The notes: generated from the sequence alone by a model not told the origin. Counted from the stretch's first letter, positions 35,246 through 46,950 are shown. The stretch is DNA of 64,000 nucleotides from Veillonellaceae bacterium SB90 (GCA_902364065.1 CABJCJ010000005.1:1-64000); one strand, 5' to 3'. Translations and numbers: made by a program.

Positions 35246-35254
35246 GTGCATTCG

Positions 35255-36049
35255 TTACAAATGCAAGTCATTCCCATATTCCACCTGTTCAAGAAACAGG
35301 CCGCAGGCCGGTGCCGTAGCAGCTGCCTGCGTGCGGTCGCGGCTCTCCATGATGCGCTGAAAGTCTGCTGGCGCGAGGTCGCCGAGCCCCACGCGCACGA
35401 GCGTGCCGATAATGTTGCGGACCATGTGGTAAAGGAAGCCGCTGCCATGAATCCGGCACGTGAGGATGCCGCGCGGCTCATCGGCAAGAACCGCCTCATA
35501 CATGGTGCGGACAGGGCTCATCGGCGCGCCGCCGCTCGCGCGGAAGGCCGAGAAATCATGCGTGCCGAGAATCATCCGCAGGGCCTCCGCCATCGCTTCG
35601 CGGTCGAGCGGGCGGCGCACGTACCAGGCGTAGCGGGCCGAGAACGGATCCGGGACCTCCCCCTGCTGGATGCGGTAAAGGTACGTCTTGCTCTTCGCGC
35701 TGTGGCGCGCGCTGAAGTCAAAATCCGCCTCATCGGCCGCCAGTACGACAATGTCAGAAGGCAGCAGGCTGTTGACGGCGCGCACAATGCGGTCAACGGG
35801 AATGCGCCCGTTCGTAAAGAAATTGACGACCTGTCCGCGTGCGTGGACGCCGGCATCGGTGCGGCCCGAAGCCGCGAGTTCGATGGAATCGCCAAAGACG
35901 ACCTGCAGCTTTTCCTCGAGCACATTCTGCACGGCGACGACAGGCAGCGTCTGGCGCTGGAAGCCATGGTAGGCCGTGCCGTCATAGGCGACCTTCAGGA
36001 CGATGTTGCGCGCGCGGGCTTTCATCTCAGCCTTGTGTTCCGGTTTCAT
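35255..36049 (-). CDS. truA: tRNA pseudouridine synthase A
   Basis: Makes pseudouridine at positions 38-40 of tRNA anticodon arms. The 264 residues include VAYDGTAYHGFQRQ near the start, the catalytic Asp in ASGRTDAGVHARGQVVNF, and the C-terminal GSGFLYHMVRNIIGTLVRVG. The best Shine-Dalgarno (AAAGGA) lies 12 bases before the ATG, a little far; the second Met (MKARARN) is an alternative start. It is last in the ecfA1-ecfA2-ecfT-truA unit, a linkage common in Firmicutes. Confidence 0.95.
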   Translation of the reverse strand: MKPEHKAEMKARARNIVLKVAYDGTAYHGFQRQTLPVVAVQNVLEEKLQVVFGDSIELAASGRTDAGVHARGQVVNFFTNGRIPVDRIVRAVNSLLPSDIVVLAADEADFDFSARHSAKSKTYLYRIQQGEVPDPFSARYAWYVRRPLDREAMAEALRMILGTHDFSAFRASGGAPMSPVRTMYEAVLADEPRGILTCRIHGSGFLYHMVRNIIGTLVRVGLGDLAPADFQRIMESRDRTQAAATAPACGLFLEQVEYGNDLHL

Positions 36050-36093
36050 ATTGCTGCAATATCCTTTCCAAAAACAGAGAAACGGCGGCGCGT

Positions 36094-36885
36094 TCAGCGC
36101 AGGAAGGCCAGGACGGCGAAGAGGGCAAAGGAGACGACGTATGCGACGTAATCGATGCCCGTCACCTGCAGGGCCTTCATCTGCGTCCGCCCCTCACCGC
36201 CGCGGTAGCAGCGGGCCTCCATGGCCATTGCGAGATCGTCGGCACGGCGGAAGGCCGAGAGAAAGAGCGGCACGAGGATGGGCACGAGCGCCCGGAGCCG
36301 CTTCATGATGCTGCCCTCACTGAAATCAGCTCCGCGCGACTGCTGTGCCTTCATGATGCGGTCAGTCTCCTCGATGAGCGTCGGCACAAAGCGCAGAGCG
36401 ATCGTCATCATCATGGCCAGCTCATGCGCAGGCACACCGAAGCGCCGCAGGGGTGACAGCAGCCGTTCCATGGCGTCGGTAAGTTTCAGCGGGCTCGTCG
36501 TGAACGTCAGGAGCGACGACAGGAGAATCAGCAGTACGAGACGCAGGCAGATCAAAAAGCCCTGCACAAGCCCTTCTATCGTCACGGTAAAAATCCAGAC
36601 TTTCGCCAGTTCCTCACCCGGCGTGCTGAACAGGTGGATGACAAAGGTAAACAGGATAATCCACCAGAGCGGCTTCACCGAACGCAGCATCATGCGCATC
36701 GGCACGCGCGAGACGAGCATGAGCGCCAGCGTCAGTCCCGAAAGCAGCGCATATGAGGCCGCGCTGCTGACGGCAAAGATGGCCACGAGAAAGAAGAAGA
36801 GCAGGATGATCTTCGTGCGCGGATCGAGCCGGTGCAGCAGGGAATCCCCTGGAAAAAACTGCCCAATTGTGATATCGGAAAGCAT
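36094..36885 (-). CDS. ecfT: ECF transporter membrane subunit EcfT
   Basis: Shared transmembrane coupling subunit of group II energy-coupling-factor vitamin/metal importers. The 263 residues give about five hydrophobic helices and the cytoplasmic coupling motif with Arg-Gly in MKAQQSRGADFSEGS, preceded by MTIALRFVPTLIEETDRI. The start overlaps the ecfA2 stop by one base (TGATG). Substrate-binding S components are not in this window and would be encoded elsewhere in the genome. Confidence 0.95.
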   Translation of the reverse strand: MLSDITIGQFFPGDSLLHRLDPRTKIILLFFFLVAIFAVSSAASYALLSGLTLALMLVSRVPMRMMLRSVKPLWWIILFTFVIHLFSTPGEELAKVWIFTVTIEGLVQGFLICLRLVLLILLSSLLTFTTSPLKLTDAMERLLSPLRRFGVPAHELAMMMTIALRFVPTLIEETDRIMKAQQSRGADFSEGSIMKRLRALVPILVPLFLSAFRRADDLAMAMEARCYRGGEGRTQMKALQVTGIDYVAYVVSFALFAVLAFLR

Positions 36886-37775
36886 CAGGCCTTCCCTCCC
36901 TTCTGACAGGCCGCCAGTATGGCTCGTTCAGCCTCATCGATCGTCAGCGCGTCTTCTTGCAGCGGCAGGCCGGCTGCATGCAGTTCCTGCACGAGCGTCA
37001 TGACATGCGGCGGGCGCAAGCCGGCTGCGCGCAGCATCGTCTCATCGGCAAAAGCCTCGCGCGGCGTACCGTCCGAGACGAGCCTGCCCTGATTGAGCAC
37101 GAGCAGATGATCGGCCAGCCGTGCAATATCGTCCATGTTGTGTGAGACAAAGAGAATCGTCATCCCCTGCTTCTCGTGCAGCTGGCGGATGGTCGCGATG
37201 AGTTCCTCACGGCCGCGCGGGTCGAGCCCAGCCGTCGGTTCATCAAGCACGAGGTATTTGGGCCGCAGGGCGAGCACGCCGGCGATGGCCACGCGGCGCA
37301 TCTGGCCGCCGCTGAGCTGGAAGGGCGAACGCTTTGCATACGTAGCGTAATCGAGGTGCACAAGCTGCAGGGCTTCCTGCACACGCTGCCGCGTTTCCTC
37401 TTCCGTGCAGCCGAGATTCCGCGGACCGAAGGCCACGTCAGCGGCCACGGTTTCCTCAAAGAGCTGCTGCTCCGGATACTGGAAGACCATGCCGACCTTG
37501 CGGCGTGCCTCCTTGGCCGCAGGACGCGCCTTCTTGTCGGCCGGCTGCAGATCGACGCCATCCACGAGCACGCGCCCCTTCGTCGGATGCAGCAGGCCAT
37601 TTAGGTGCTGCAGCAGCGTCGACTTGCCCGACCCCGTATGGCCCGCAATAGCCGTGAAGGATCCTTCCTCGATGACGGCTGAGACATCCTGAAGAGCCCG
37701 CCGTTCAAAGGGGGTCTTGGGCATATAGATGTATTCGATATGTTCCAGCGCAATGGACAACGCGTTCACTCCCAT
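36885..37775 (-). CDS. ecfA2: ECF transporter ATPase EcfA2
   Basis: Second ATPase of the ECF module, 296 residues from the ATG at 37775 (GGAAG 6 bases upstream). A TTG five codons later also has a Shine-Dalgarno-like GGGAG, so the start is open. Walker A GHTGSGKST, Q-loop QYPEQQLFEETVAADVAFGP, signature LSGGQMRRVAIAG, Walker B YLVLDEPTAGLD and switch His in FVSHNMDD are all intact. The stop overlaps ecfT; ecfA1 ends 54 bases before it. Confidence 0.95.
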   Translation of the reverse strand: MGVNALSIALEHIEYIYMPKTPFERRALQDVSAVIEEGSFTAIAGHTGSGKSTLLQHLNGLLHPTKGRVLVDGVDLQPADKKARPAAKEARRKVGMVFQYPEQQLFEETVAADVAFGPRNLGCTEEETRQRVQEALQLVHLDYATYAKRSPFQLSGGQMRRVAIAGVLALRPKYLVLDEPTAGLDPRGREELIATIRQLHEKQGMTILFVSHNMDDIARLADHLLVLNQGRLVSDGTPREAFADETMLRAAGLRPPHVMTLVQELHAAGLPLQEDALTIDEAERAILAACQKGGKA

Positions 37776-37829
37776 CTTTTTCTTCCATAATAAAACACCC
37801 CGGCAGCATGCCTGGACAATGCACCGCAC

Positions 37830-38660
37830 TCAAGGCACGAGGGCAGCGACAAGTTCCTCATCGGTCAGGATATCTGCGGGCAGCTTCAAGCCCTTCCTGC
37901 GCAGGCGCAGGGCGAGCTGTGACGCGAGCGGCACATCGAGGCCCAGCTTCTTCATGCGGTCAGCTTGGGCAAAGATCTCGCGCGGTGTGCCCACGGCGAC
38001 GACATGTCCCTTATCCATGACGACGATGCGATCAGCTGCCGCCGCTTCCTCCATGAAATGCGTGATGTGTACGATGGTCATGCCGCGCTCCTCGTGGAGC
38101 TGACGCACCGTCGCCATGACCTCCTCACGGCCCTCGGGGTCAAGCATGGCCGTCGGCTCGTCGAGCACGAGGCAATGCGTCTGCATGGCCAGTGCACCGG
38201 CAATGGCCACACGCTGTTTCTGGCCGCCTGACAAGAGGTGCGGCGCAAACTTGCGGAAGCGCGTCATATGAACGGCTTCGAGCGCCCGATGCACGTTCTC
38301 GCGAATCATGTCGGGCGGCATGCCGAGATTCTCCGGACCAAACGCCACATCATCCTCGACGATGGCCGCGATGATCTGGTTGTCCGGATTCTGGAAGACC
38401 ATGCTGACCTCCTGCCGAATCTTCCAGAGATCTTCCTCCTCGCACGTATCGCAGCCGGCAATGCGGCAGGTGCCGCGCGTCGGCAGCAGCAATGCGTTGA
38501 GATGCTTGGCAAGCGTCGACTTGCCCGAGCCATTCGTGCCGAGAATGGCGACAAACTCACCCCGCTCGATGGCAAGCGAAACATCGTCGAGTGCCTGATG
38601 CTCGTTCTCCGTGCCGGCATGGTAGATATGAGAGACATGGTCCAGCTCGATAAAGGCCAT
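37830..38660 (-). CDS. ecfA1: ECF transporter ATPase EcfA1
   Basis: First ATPase of the ECF pair, 276 residues from the ATG at 38660 (MAFIELDHVSHIY), which has AAGGAAGG about 10 bases upstream; earlier in-frame codons run into the promoter. Walker A GTNGSGKST, Q-loop FQNPDNQIIAAIVEDDVAFGPENLG, LSGGQKQRVAIAGA, LVLDEPTAMLDPEG and ITHFMEEA are present. It is the first gene of the unit, directly downstream of the rplQ terminator, the usual location in Firmicutes. Confidence 0.95.
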   Translation of the reverse strand: MAFIELDHVSHIYHAGTENEHQALDDVSLAIERGEFVAILGTNGSGKSTLAKHLNALLLPTRGTCRIAGCDTCEEEDLWKIRQEVSMVFQNPDNQIIAAIVEDDVAFGPENLGMPPDMIRENVHRALEAVHMTRFRKFAPHLLSGGQKQRVAIAGALAMQTHCLVLDEPTAMLDPEGREEVMATVRQLHEERGMTIVHITHFMEEAAAADRIVVMDKGHVVAVGTPREIFAQADRMKKLGLDVPLASQLALRLRRKGLKLPADILTDEELVAALVP

Positions 38661-38702
38661 ACTATCCGTTCCTTCCTTTTCGTATTTCAAATCGACCGTT
38701 CC

Positions 38703-38731
38703 ATTATACCGCACTTCGATTGTCAAAACAA
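38703..38731 (-). promoter_or_regulatory. Promoter of ecfA1-ecfA2-ecfT-truA
   Basis: Minus-strand TTGTTT (38726-38731), 17-base spacer, TATAAT (38703-38708). Confidence 0.68.
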
Positions 38732-38752
38732 ATCAAATCATCAGTTGACAAT
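38719..38752. repeat. Inverted repeat flanking the ecf promoter -35
   Basis: Perfect 8-base arms ATTGTCAA (38719-38726) and TTGACAAT (38745-38752), separated by 18 bases and covering the -35 of the ecf promoter. Possible operator. Confidence 0.4.
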
Positions 38753-38761
38753 CCATGCATG

Positions 38762-38792
38762 AAAAAAGGCCACCTGCCGAAGCAGATGACCT
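38762..38792 (-). terminator. Terminator of the S10-spc-alpha cluster
   Basis: Minus strand AGGTCATCTGC-TTCG-GCAGGTGGCCT, an 11-bp stem with wobbles and a UUCG loop, followed by TTTTTT, 18 bases beyond rplQ. Confidence 0.88.
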
Positions 38793-38809
38793 CATGATTC
38801 CGTATGGAA

Positions 38810-39148
38810 TTAGACGAGCTCAATGATGACCATCGGAGCAGCGTCGCCGCGGCGAACGCCGAGCTTCAGGATACGCGTGTAACCGCCCTGGCGGTCTGCG
38901 TACTTGCCTGCGATTTCATCAAACAGCTTTCTTACTACATCTTCATCAGCCAGCTGAGCGATTGCCTGGCGACGAGCGCTGAGATCACCGCGCTTTGCGA
39001 GCGTGATGAGGTTTTCAGCGAACTTGCGAAGCTCTTTTGCCTTAGCTTCCGTCGTCTCAATGCGGCCATATCTGAAGAAGGAAGTGAGAATGCTCGTGAA
39101 CAGCGCCTTGCGGGCTGCGGAGTTACGTCCTAATTTTCTGTAGCTCAT
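38810..39148 (-). CDS. rplQ: 50S ribosomal protein L17
   Basis: Large-subunit protein near the exit tunnel, 112 residues, the usual short bacterial form. [20 protein letters not shown] at the start and [24 protein letters not shown] at the end are diagnostic. It is the last gene of the alpha operon, 18 bases after rpoA, and is followed at once by the strong terminator. Confidence 0.97.
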   Translation of the reverse strand: MSYRKLGRNSAARKALFTSILTSFFRYGRIETTEAKAKELRKFAENLITLAKRGDLSARRQAIAQLADEDVVRKLFDEIAGKYADRQGGYTRILKLGVRRGDAAPMVIIELV

Positions 39149-39166
39149 TGATTTCCCTCTTTCCTG

Positions 39167-40126
39167 TCAGTCGTTGTTTTGTTTGAGCGTTAAACCGAGT
39201 TCCTCGAGCTTCTTCTTGACTTCCTCAAGAGATTTGCGTCCGAGGTTGCGGACCTTCATCATGTCGTCTTCCGTCTTCTCAGCAAGGTCTGCGACCGTGT
39301 TGATATTGGCGCGTTTGAGACAGTTGAAGGAACGTACGGAGAGGTCGAGATCTTCGATGGTCATATCGAGAACCTTCGAAGAATTATCCTCTTCCTCCTC
39401 CGGGAAGGATGCTTCTTCCTCCTCCACTTCCTCCGGCAGCCCGTCCATGTTCTGGAACAGCTTGAGGTGCATGACGAGGATACCGGCAGCCTTGCTGACG
39501 GCTTCCTCCGGGCGCAGCGAACCATCCGTCCAGACCTCGAGGATCAGGCGGTCATAGTCCGTCACGTTGCCAACACGCGTATCCTGTACCGTGTAGTTCA
39601 CGCGCTTGACCGGAGAGAAAATGGAATCGATTGGAATGACGCCAATCGTGTCGTCCGGCTTCTTGTTCTTGTCAGCCGGCACATAGCCGCGGCCACGCTC
39701 AACCGTCATCTCAATCTTGAGCTTGCCGTCAGCGTTGACCGTAGCGATGTGAAGATCCGGGTTGAGGACCTCGATGTCGGCATCACAGATGATGTCGGCA
39801 GCCGTGACCTCTTTCTCACCCTCAACGTCAATGCGGATGACGCGCGGCTCATTGCCCGTCATCTTGAGGCAGAGCTCCTTGAGGTTGAGCACGATGTTCG
39901 TGACATCGTCCCGGACGCCCGGAATCGTGGAGAACTCATGGAGCACGCCATCGATCCGGATGGAGGTAATCGCAGCACCTTCGAGAGAAGACAGGAGCAT
40001 GCGGCGCAGGCTGTTGCCGAACGTCGTGCCGTAACCGCGCTCGAGTGGCTCGCAGATGAACTTGCCATAGCGGTTGTCTTCACTGATTTCCGCAATTTCA
40101 ATTTTCGGTTTCTCGATGTCTATCAT
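39167..40126 (-). CDS. rpoA: RNA polymerase alpha subunit
   Basis: Assembles RNA polymerase and contacts upstream promoter DNA. In its 319 residues the N-terminal dimerisation domain (1-230) includes [20 protein letters not shown] very acidic linker spans 231-250 (runs of Glu). The C-terminal domain (255-312) keeps [21 protein letters not shown], the UP-element-binding face with Arg265. It lies between rpsD and rplQ as in other Firmicutes. Confidence 0.98.
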   Translation of the reverse strand: MIDIEKPKIEIAEISEDNRYGKFICEPLERGYGTTFGNSLRRMLLSSLEGAAITSIRIDGVLHEFSTIPGVRDDVTNIVLNLKELCLKMTGNEPRVIRIDVEGEKEVTAADIICDADIEVLNPDLHIATVNADGKLKIEMTVERGRGYVPADKNKKPDDTIGVIPIDSIFSPVKRVNYTVQDTRVGNVTDYDRLILEVWTDGSLRPEEAVSKAAGILVMHLKLFQNMDGLPEEVEEEEASFPEEEEDNSSKVLDMTIEDLDLSVRSFNCLKRANINTVADLAEKTEDDMMKVRNLGRKSLEEVKKKLEELGLTLKQNND

Positions 40127-40175
40127 CTTGAATGAACCTCCTCAATAACACTATGCGCACAGGCACAAATATTCA

Positions 40176-40769
40176 TTATTTGGAGTACAACTCGACGATA
40201 GCCTGCTCGTTGACAGGAACATCGATCTCATCACGGTTCGGGAAACGCGTTACCGTACCCGTGAGGTTGGCCTGATCGGCCTGGAGCCAAGCCGGAGCGG
40301 ACAGGGCGTTGCTGCTCTCCTTGAGCTCCTTGAAGAATGCATTGCTCTGGCTCTTCTCTGCCACAGCGATCACATCGCCGACTGCAACGAGTGCGGACGG
40401 GATGTCAACGCGCTTGCCGTTGACCGTGAAATGGCCATGACGGACGAGCTGACGAGCCTGACGGCGCGTGTTGGCGAGGCCAAGGCGGAAGACAACGTTG
40501 TCGAGGCGGCGCTCGAGAAGGCCGAGGAGGTTTTCACCCGTAACGCCCTGCATCTTCTTTGCTTTATCGTAGTATCCACGGAACTGCTTCTCGAGCACAC
40601 CGTAGATGAACTTTGCTTTCTGCTTTTCTTTCAGCTGCGTGCCATACTCGGAAACCTTGCGGTTCGTGCGGCGGAGCTGACGCTTCGATTCTTTGGAACG
40701 ACCAATAACAGCCGGCTCGATGCCAAGGGCACGGCATCTCTTCAGGGCTGGTACTCTATCAATTGCCAT
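40176..40769 (-). CDS. rpsD: 30S ribosomal protein S4
   Basis: Primary 16S-binding protein and, in many bacteria, translational regulator of the alpha operon. The 197 residues include an N-terminal region with a single Cys (KRCRALG), which is the zinc-free form, and an S4 RNA-binding domain at about 88-150 ([31 protein letters not shown]). The 49-base gap to rpoA is the largest in the alpha segment. Confidence 0.97.
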   Translation of the reverse strand: MAIDRVPALKRCRALGIEPAVIGRSKESKRQLRRTNRKVSEYGTQLKEKQKAKFIYGVLEKQFRGYYDKAKKMQGVTGENLLGLLERRLDNVVFRLGLANTRRQARQLVRHGHFTVNGKRVDIPSALVAVGDVIAVAEKSQSNAFFKELKESSNALSAPAWLQADQANLTGTVTRFPNRDEIDVPVNEQAIVELYSK

Positions 40770-40788
40770 CGGTTAAATGCACCTCCTA

Positions 40789-41181
40789 TTATACTCTTCT
40801 ACGCTTCGGCGGACGGCAGCCATTGTGCGGAATCGGAGTAACATCTTTGATCATGTTGACTTCGAGGCCCGTTGCCTGCAGGGAACGGATTGCGGCTTCA
40901 CGGCCGGCACCAGGACCCTTAACGTAAACTTCGACCTGCTTGAGGCCATGCTCCATAGCTGCCTTTGCAGCCGTCTCAGCTGCCATCTGTGCAGCAAACG
41001 GCGTGCTCTTGCGGGAGCCGCGGAAACCAAGGCCGCCTGCGCTGGCCCAGGAAAGTGCATTACCGCTCTTATCGGTGAGCGTAACGATTGTGTTGTTGAA
41101 CGTAGAGCTGATATGTGCTACGCCATATTCAATGTTCTTACGAACTTTTTTCTTCGTGCGAACTGCTTTCTTAACTGCCAC
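40789..41181 (-). CDS. rpsK: 30S ribosomal protein S11
   Basis: Platform protein of the small subunit, 130 residues. [27 protein letters not shown] and the C-terminal [18 protein letters not shown] are signature blocks. It lies 17 bases after rpsM and 19 before rpsD. Confidence 0.98.
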   Translation of the reverse strand: MAVKKAVRTKKKVRKNIEYGVAHISSTFNNTIVTLTDKSGNALSWASAGGLGFRGSRKSTPFAAQMAAETAAKAAMEHGLKQVEVYVKGPGAGREAAIRSLQATGLEVNMIKDVTPIPHNGCRPPKRRRV

Positions 41182-41198
41182 CAGTTAACCCTCCTTTA

Positions 41199-41570
41199 TT
41201 AGTCCTTTTTCTTGCCTGCTACAGCCTTTTTCGGGCCTTTACGCGTGCGGGCGTTGTTCTTTGTGTTCTGTCCACGGACAGGAAGACCAAGACGGTGGCG
41301 ACGACCACGGTAGCAGCCGATATCAACGAGTCTCTTGATGTTCATCTGGCGCTCGCGGCGAAGGTCACCTTCAACCACGACGTTCTTATCGATGACATCA
41401 CGAAGTTTTACAACTTCGTCCTCCGTGAGGTCTCGCATACGAGTATCCGGATTGATGCCAGTCATCTTCAGGAGATCCTGAGAAGTCTTGAGACCAATAC
41501 CAAAAATGTACGTCAAAGCAATTTCAATTCTCTTGTCACGGGGTAAATCTACACCGGCAATACGTGCCAT
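41199..41570 (-). CDS. rpsM: 30S ribosomal protein S13
   Basis: Head protein contacting tRNA and the subunit bridge, 123 residues. [26 protein letters not shown] opens it, and the basic tail [21 protein letters not shown] closes it. It is the first gene of the alpha segment, 26 bases after rpmJ. Confidence 0.98.
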   Translation of the reverse strand: MARIAGVDLPRDKRIEIALTYIFGIGLKTSQDLLKMTGINPDTRMRDLTEDEVVKLRDVIDKNVVVEGDLRRERQMNIKRLVDIGCYRGRRHRLGLPVRGQNTKNNARTRKGPKKAVAGKKKD

Positions 41571-41596
41571 TAATAAAGCACCTCCTTATTCATTCA

Positions 41597-41710
41597 TTAA
41601 CCTTGTCTCTGTTTGTGTTTCGGATTTTCGCAGATGACCATTACACGGCCTTTGCGCTTGATGATCTTGCATTTCTCGCAAATCCGCTTTACTGACGGTT
41701 TTACCTTCAT
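41597..41710 (-). CDS. rpmJ: 50S ribosomal protein L36
   Basis: 37-residue zinc protein starting [20 protein letters not shown] with the C-x2-C ... C-x4-H ligands (last in [10 protein letters not shown]), so this is the zinc-binding form. The ATG at 41710 has GGGGG 9 bases before it; the frame stays open upstream but has no ribosome site there. Confidence 0.95.
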   Translation of the reverse strand: MKVKPSVKRICEKCKIIKRKGRVMVICENPKHKQRQG

Positions 41711-41843
41711 CGTTATATGCCCCCTTTTCGATATTGTCAGTCTTGTCATTTTGCTAGTATACCATGTTTCTTCGCTCCTGCCTAGTGGCAAAGGCGAAAA
41801 AAGTCAAATATTTTTTTATGACGGGCAAAATGAACAATTTGAC

Positions 41844-42062
41844 TTATTTGAATCGGTAGGTTATACGGCCACGCGTTAAGTCATAAGGCGTGAGTTCAAT
41901 CGTGACTTTGTCACCGGGAAGGATGCGGATGAAATTCATGCGGATCTTTCCGGATACATGCGCCAGTACAACATGACCATTCTCCAGCTCAACCTGGAAC
42001 ATTGCATTCGGCAGTGCCTCCAGGACTTTGCCTTCTACTTCAATAACATCTTGCTTCGACAT
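41844..42062 (-). CDS. infA: Translation initiation factor IF-1
   Basis: OB-fold factor that binds the ribosomal A site, 72 residues from the ATG at 42062 ([20 protein letters not shown]), with AAGGAG 7-8 bases upstream. An ATG 14 codons earlier is rejected on length and spacing. The C-terminal [12 protein letters not shown] is typical. A 133-base gap to rpmJ and a 175-base structured gap to adk set it apart from its neighbours. Confidence 0.96.
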   Translation of the reverse strand: MSKQDVIEVEGKVLEALPNAMFQVELENGHVVLAHVSGKIRMNFIRILPGDKVTIELTPYDLTRGRITYRFK

Positions 42063-42170
42063 GTCAGTTCTCCTTGTCATAGAAATTGGTTGGGCCAAAG
42101 TCATCTAAGGAGCTTCTGCATAATCTTTCAATGCCATGCCCAACAACAGGTTGTCATTTTCCTCTAATCA

Positions 42171-42202
42171 TTGTAATGGGCGGCCACTGGCCGCCCTTAC
42201 AA
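42171..42202. repeat. Strong symmetric hairpin between adk and infA
   Basis: TTGTAA-GGGCGGCCA and its complement form a stem covering 32 bases, with no T-run on either side. It may be an RNA processing or stability element inside the spc transcript. Confidence 0.6.
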
Positions 42203-42216
42203 CACTTCTATCAATT

Positions 42217-42230
42217 CGGTGAATTCACCG
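42217..42230. repeat. 14-base perfect palindrome after adk
   Basis: CGGTGAATTCACCG, 7 bases beyond the adk stop. Too short for a convincing terminator; possible protein site or small stem. Confidence 0.35.
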
Positions 42231-42237
42231 GCAATCC

Positions 42238-44155
<1,918 letters not shown>

Positions 44156-44156
44156 C

Positions 44157-44597
44157 TCAGATCACCTCTACTTTGCCACCTGCTGCCGTAATCTTCTCTT
44201 CTGCGGATTTCGTGAAGCCGTTTGCACGAACCGTCAGCTTCTTCGTAAGCTCGCCATTGCCGAGGATACGGATGCCGTCCTGCACGTTCTTCAGGATACC
44301 GGATTCAACGAGCACAACTGGATCAACCGTCGTGCCATCTTCAAAGCGGTTCAGCGTCTCGACGTTGACCTCAGCAAAGGTCTTAGCCCAGACATTCTTG
44401 AAGCCGCGTTTCGGGAGACGACGGTAAATCGGCATCTGGCCGCCTTCAAAACCCGTGCGTACGCCACCGCCGCTGCGGGAATTCTGGCCCTTCATGCCGC
44501 GGCCAGCCGTCTTGCCGTTGCCGGAGCCGAGGCCGCGACCGACGCGGTTGCGAACCTTGCGGGAACCAGCTGCTGGCTGTAATTCATGTAATTTCAT
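44157..44597 (-). CDS. rplO: 50S ribosomal protein L15
   Basis: Late-assembly 23S-binding protein, 146 residues. [34 protein letters not shown] and [26 protein letters not shown] are diagnostic Gly/Arg-rich blocks. It precedes secY by one base. Confidence 0.98.
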   Translation of the reverse strand: MKLHELQPAAGSRKVRNRVGRGLGSGNGKTAGRGMKGQNSRSGGGVRTGFEGGQMPIYRRLPKRGFKNVWAKTFAEVNVETLNRFEDGTTVDPVVLVESGILKNVQDGIRILGNGELTKKLTVRANGFTKSAEEKITAAGGKVEVI

Positions 44598-44619
44598 CTA
44601 GTACACCTCCTGTTCCGTC

Positions 44620-44805
44620 TTAGTCTGCGATTTCTTCTACCTGGATCAGATGCTCGACCTTGTGGAGCTGGCCACGGATGGCCGGGTTGTCCGGAAGCTC
44701 AACAACGGAGTTGATCTTGCGCAGTCCAAGAGCACGAACGGTCTTGCGCTGCGTTTCCGGGCGGCCGATCAAGCTTCTCTTCAGCGTGACTTTAACTTTT
44801 GCCAT
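44620..44805 (-). CDS. rpmD: 50S ribosomal protein L30
   Basis: 61-residue L30 of the short bacterial type: [41 protein letters not shown] lies 7-8 bases before the ATG. It lies between rpsE and rplO in standard spc order. Confidence 0.97.
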   Translation of the reverse strand: MAKVKVTLKRSLIGRPETQRKTVRALGLRKINSVVELPDNPAIRGQLHKVEHLIQVEEIAD

Positions 44806-44820
44806 TTTGTGAGCCTCCTA

Positions 44821-45327
44821 TTAACCTAAGATTTCCTGAACCGTCTTGCCACGGAGCTCAGCAACAGCCTCTGCACGCTTGAGTGCCTTGAGGCCTTCCA
44901 TCGTTGCGCGGACCATGTTGTTCGGGTTTGCGGAACCGAGGGACTTCGTCAGGATATCGCGGATACCTGCGAGCTCAAGGATGGCACGAGCCGGGCCGCC
45001 GGCGATAACACCAGTACCTTTTGCAGCCGGCTTCATCATGACTTTGCCGGCACCGAAGACACCGATCATCTCATGAGGAATCGTGCGGTTGTCGTAAAGA
45101 GCAACCTCGATGAGGTTCTTCTTTGCATCCTCGACACCCTTGCGGATTGCTTCCGGAACCTCAGCAGCTTTGCCGAGGCCAACGCCTACTTTACCTTTCT
45201 TGTTGCCAACGACAACAAGGGCGCTGAACGAGAAGCGACGGCCGCCCTTGACGACTTTCGCTACTCGATTGATATATACAACTTTCTCCTCGAACTCAGG
45301 AGTCTCGTTGTCCATATTTCTAGCCAT
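44821..45327 (-). CDS. rpsE: 30S ribosomal protein S5
   Basis: Decoding-fidelity protein, 168 residues. The double-stranded RNA-binding N-terminal half has [29 protein letters not shown]; the C-terminal half has [33 protein letters not shown]. Spectinomycin-resistance positions lie in the VKGGRRF loop, which is wild type. Confidence 0.98.
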   Translation of the reverse strand: MARNMDNETPEFEEKVVYINRVAKVVKGGRRFSFSALVVVGNKKGKVGVGLGKAAEVPEAIRKGVEDAKKNLIEVALYDNRTIPHEMIGVFGAGKVMMKPAAKGTGVIAGGPARAILELAGIRDILTKSLGSANPNNMVRATMEGLKALKRAEAVAELRGKTVQEILG

Positions 45328-45352
45328 TCATTTACCTCCTTCAGACGTTATC

Positions 45353-45712
45353 TTAGAATTTCAGACCAGCTTCACGAGCTGCTTCTGCGAGAGCTGCAAC
45401 ACGGCCATGATAAACATAACCGCCACGGTCGAATACGACTTCCGTGATGCCCTTTTCAAGAGCACGCTTGGCGACTTCAGCACCGACAGCCTTAGCTGCT
45501 TCGATGTTGCCGCCGTAGTTCTCAAAACCCTTGTCCTGGGAGCTTGCGGAGACGAGCGTTACGCCCTTCTCATCATCGATAACCTGCGCATAGATGTTTG
45601 CGAGGCTGCGATATACGTTGAGGCGCGGACGAGCCGCCGTGCCTGCGATATGGTTGCGGACACGCAGATGACGTTTCTGACGTGCCTTGTTCTTATCTGC
45701 TTTAAGAAGCAC
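45353..45712 (-). CDS. rplR: 50S ribosomal protein L18
   Basis: 5S rRNA-binding protein, 119 residues. RLRVRNHI-type core ([33 protein letters not shown]) and [26 protein letters not shown] at the C-terminus identify it. It lies 25 bases before rpsE. Confidence 0.98.
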   Translation of the reverse strand: MLLKADKNKARQKRHLRVRNHIAGTAARPRLNVYRSLANIYAQVIDDEKGVTLVSASSQDKGFENYGGNIEAAKAVGAEVAKRALEKGITEVVFDRGGYVYHGRVAALAEAAREAGLKF

Positions 45713-45742
45713 AGAGATTCACTCCTTTCCCGAATGCGTTCC

Positions 45743-46294
45743 TTATTTCTTACCCTTAGCGCCGGCTTTACCTTCCTTGCGGCGGATATGCTCACCAGCG
45801 TATTTGATGCCCTTGCCTTTGTACGGCTCCGGCTCACGGAAGCCGCGGATCTCAGCTGCGATCTGGCCGACAACTTCCTTATCGATGCCCTTTACCGTGA
45901 TGGCATTGGCGGACGGTACGTCGAACTCAATGCCCTGCGGCGGCTCGACGACAACCGGATGGGAGAAACCAAGGGACAGGTTGAGGTTCTTGCCCTGCTT
46001 CTGGGCACGGTAACCGACACCATTGATTTCGAGATTCTTGGAGAAACCTTCCGTTACGCCGACAACCATGTTGTGGATCAGCGTACGGGACAGACCGTGG
46101 AGGGATCTGTGCGTTTTATCGTCGGACGGACGCGTTACCGTGATAACGTTGCCTTCGACGGTTACTTTCATTTCCGGATGAATGTGGCGGGAAAGTTCAC
46201 CTTTCGGGCCCTTTACTTTCACCAGATTGTCCTCGCCGAGCGTAACCGTTACGCCAGCCGGGATTTCAATCGGTGCTCTACCAATTCTTGACAT
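45743..46294 (-). CDS. rplF: 50S ribosomal protein L6
   Basis: Two-domain protein at the GTPase-associated centre, 183 residues. [19 protein letters not shown] begins it; [23 protein letters not shown] and [26 protein letters not shown] are family blocks. Confidence 0.98.
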   Translation of the reverse strand: MSRIGRAPIEIPAGVTVTLGEDNLVKVKGPKGELSRHIHPEMKVTVEGNVITVTRPSDDKTHRSLHGLSRTLIHNMVVGVTEGFSKNLEINGVGYRAQKQGKNLNLSLGFSHPVVVEPPQGIEFDVPSANAITVKGIDKEVVGQIAAEIRGFREPEPYKGKGIKYAGEHIRRKEGKAGAKGKK

Positions 46295-46319
46295 CTGTAC
46301 ACCTCCTGACTACTATCAA

Positions 46320-46718
46320 TTACCAAACGTAAGCGATGACTTCGCCGCCGAGACCAGCCTTGCGGGCCTGCTTGTCGCTCATGATGCCCTTGGACGTGGA
46401 AATGATGGCGATGCCGAGGCCGCCGAGAACACGCGGAAGCTCATCGTGCTTTGCGTACTGGCGAAGGCCCGGCTTCGAAATGCGTTTGATACCGGAGATG
46501 ACCTTCTCGCGCTGAGGGCCATACTTGAGGGCGATCGTGATGACACCCTGCTTGTTGTCCTCCGTGAACGTGTAGTCTTTGATGAAACCCTCTTCCTTCA
46601 GGACCTCTGCAATAGCGGTCTTGATCTTGGAACCCGGGATTTCCACCTTCTCGTGGAATACAGAGTTTGCATTGCGCAAACGAGTCAGCATATCTGCAAT
46701 AGGATCAGTCATTACCAT
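46320..46718 (-). CDS. rpsH: 30S ribosomal protein S8
   Basis: Central-domain 16S binder and, in several bacteria, spc-operon repressor; 132 residues. [15 protein letters not shown] at the start and [33 protein letters not shown] at the end are diagnostic. The first ATG (11 bases after GGAGG) is used here; the Met two codons later is possible. Confidence 0.97.
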   Translation of the reverse strand: MVMTDPIADMLTRLRNANSVFHEKVEIPGSKIKTAIAEVLKEEGFIKDYTFTEDNKQGVITIALKYGPQREKVISGIKRISKPGLRQYAKHDELPRVLGGLGIAIISTSKGIMSDKQARKAGLGGEVIAYVW

Positions 46719-46750
46719 TGAATCGATATCCTCCTTTCAAATGTCAATAA

Positions 46751-46936
46751 TTACCAGCTGGCTTTGGTTACGCCAGGAATAGCGCCTTTGTAGCTCTGCT
46801 CGCGGAAGCAGATACGGCACATGTCGAACTTGCGCATGTAGCCATGCGGACGGCCGCAGATCTTGCAGCGGTTGTACTTGCGCGTGGAGAACTTCGGTTC
46901 TTTGCTCCACTTCTCAACCATAGACTTCTTAGCCAA
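46751..46936 (-). CDS. rpsN: 30S ribosomal protein S14, zinc type
   Basis: 61 residues with four cysteines ([10 protein letters not shown] and CRICFREQ), so this is the short zinc-dependent form typical of Firmicutes. [24 protein letters not shown] opens it. A zinc-free paralogue, common in such genomes, is not in the window. Confidence 0.97.
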   Translation of the reverse strand: MAKKSMVEKWSKEPKFSTRKYNRCKICGRPHGYMRKFDMCRICFREQSYKGAIPGVTKASW

Positions 46937-46950
46937 GTTTCCTTACCTCC

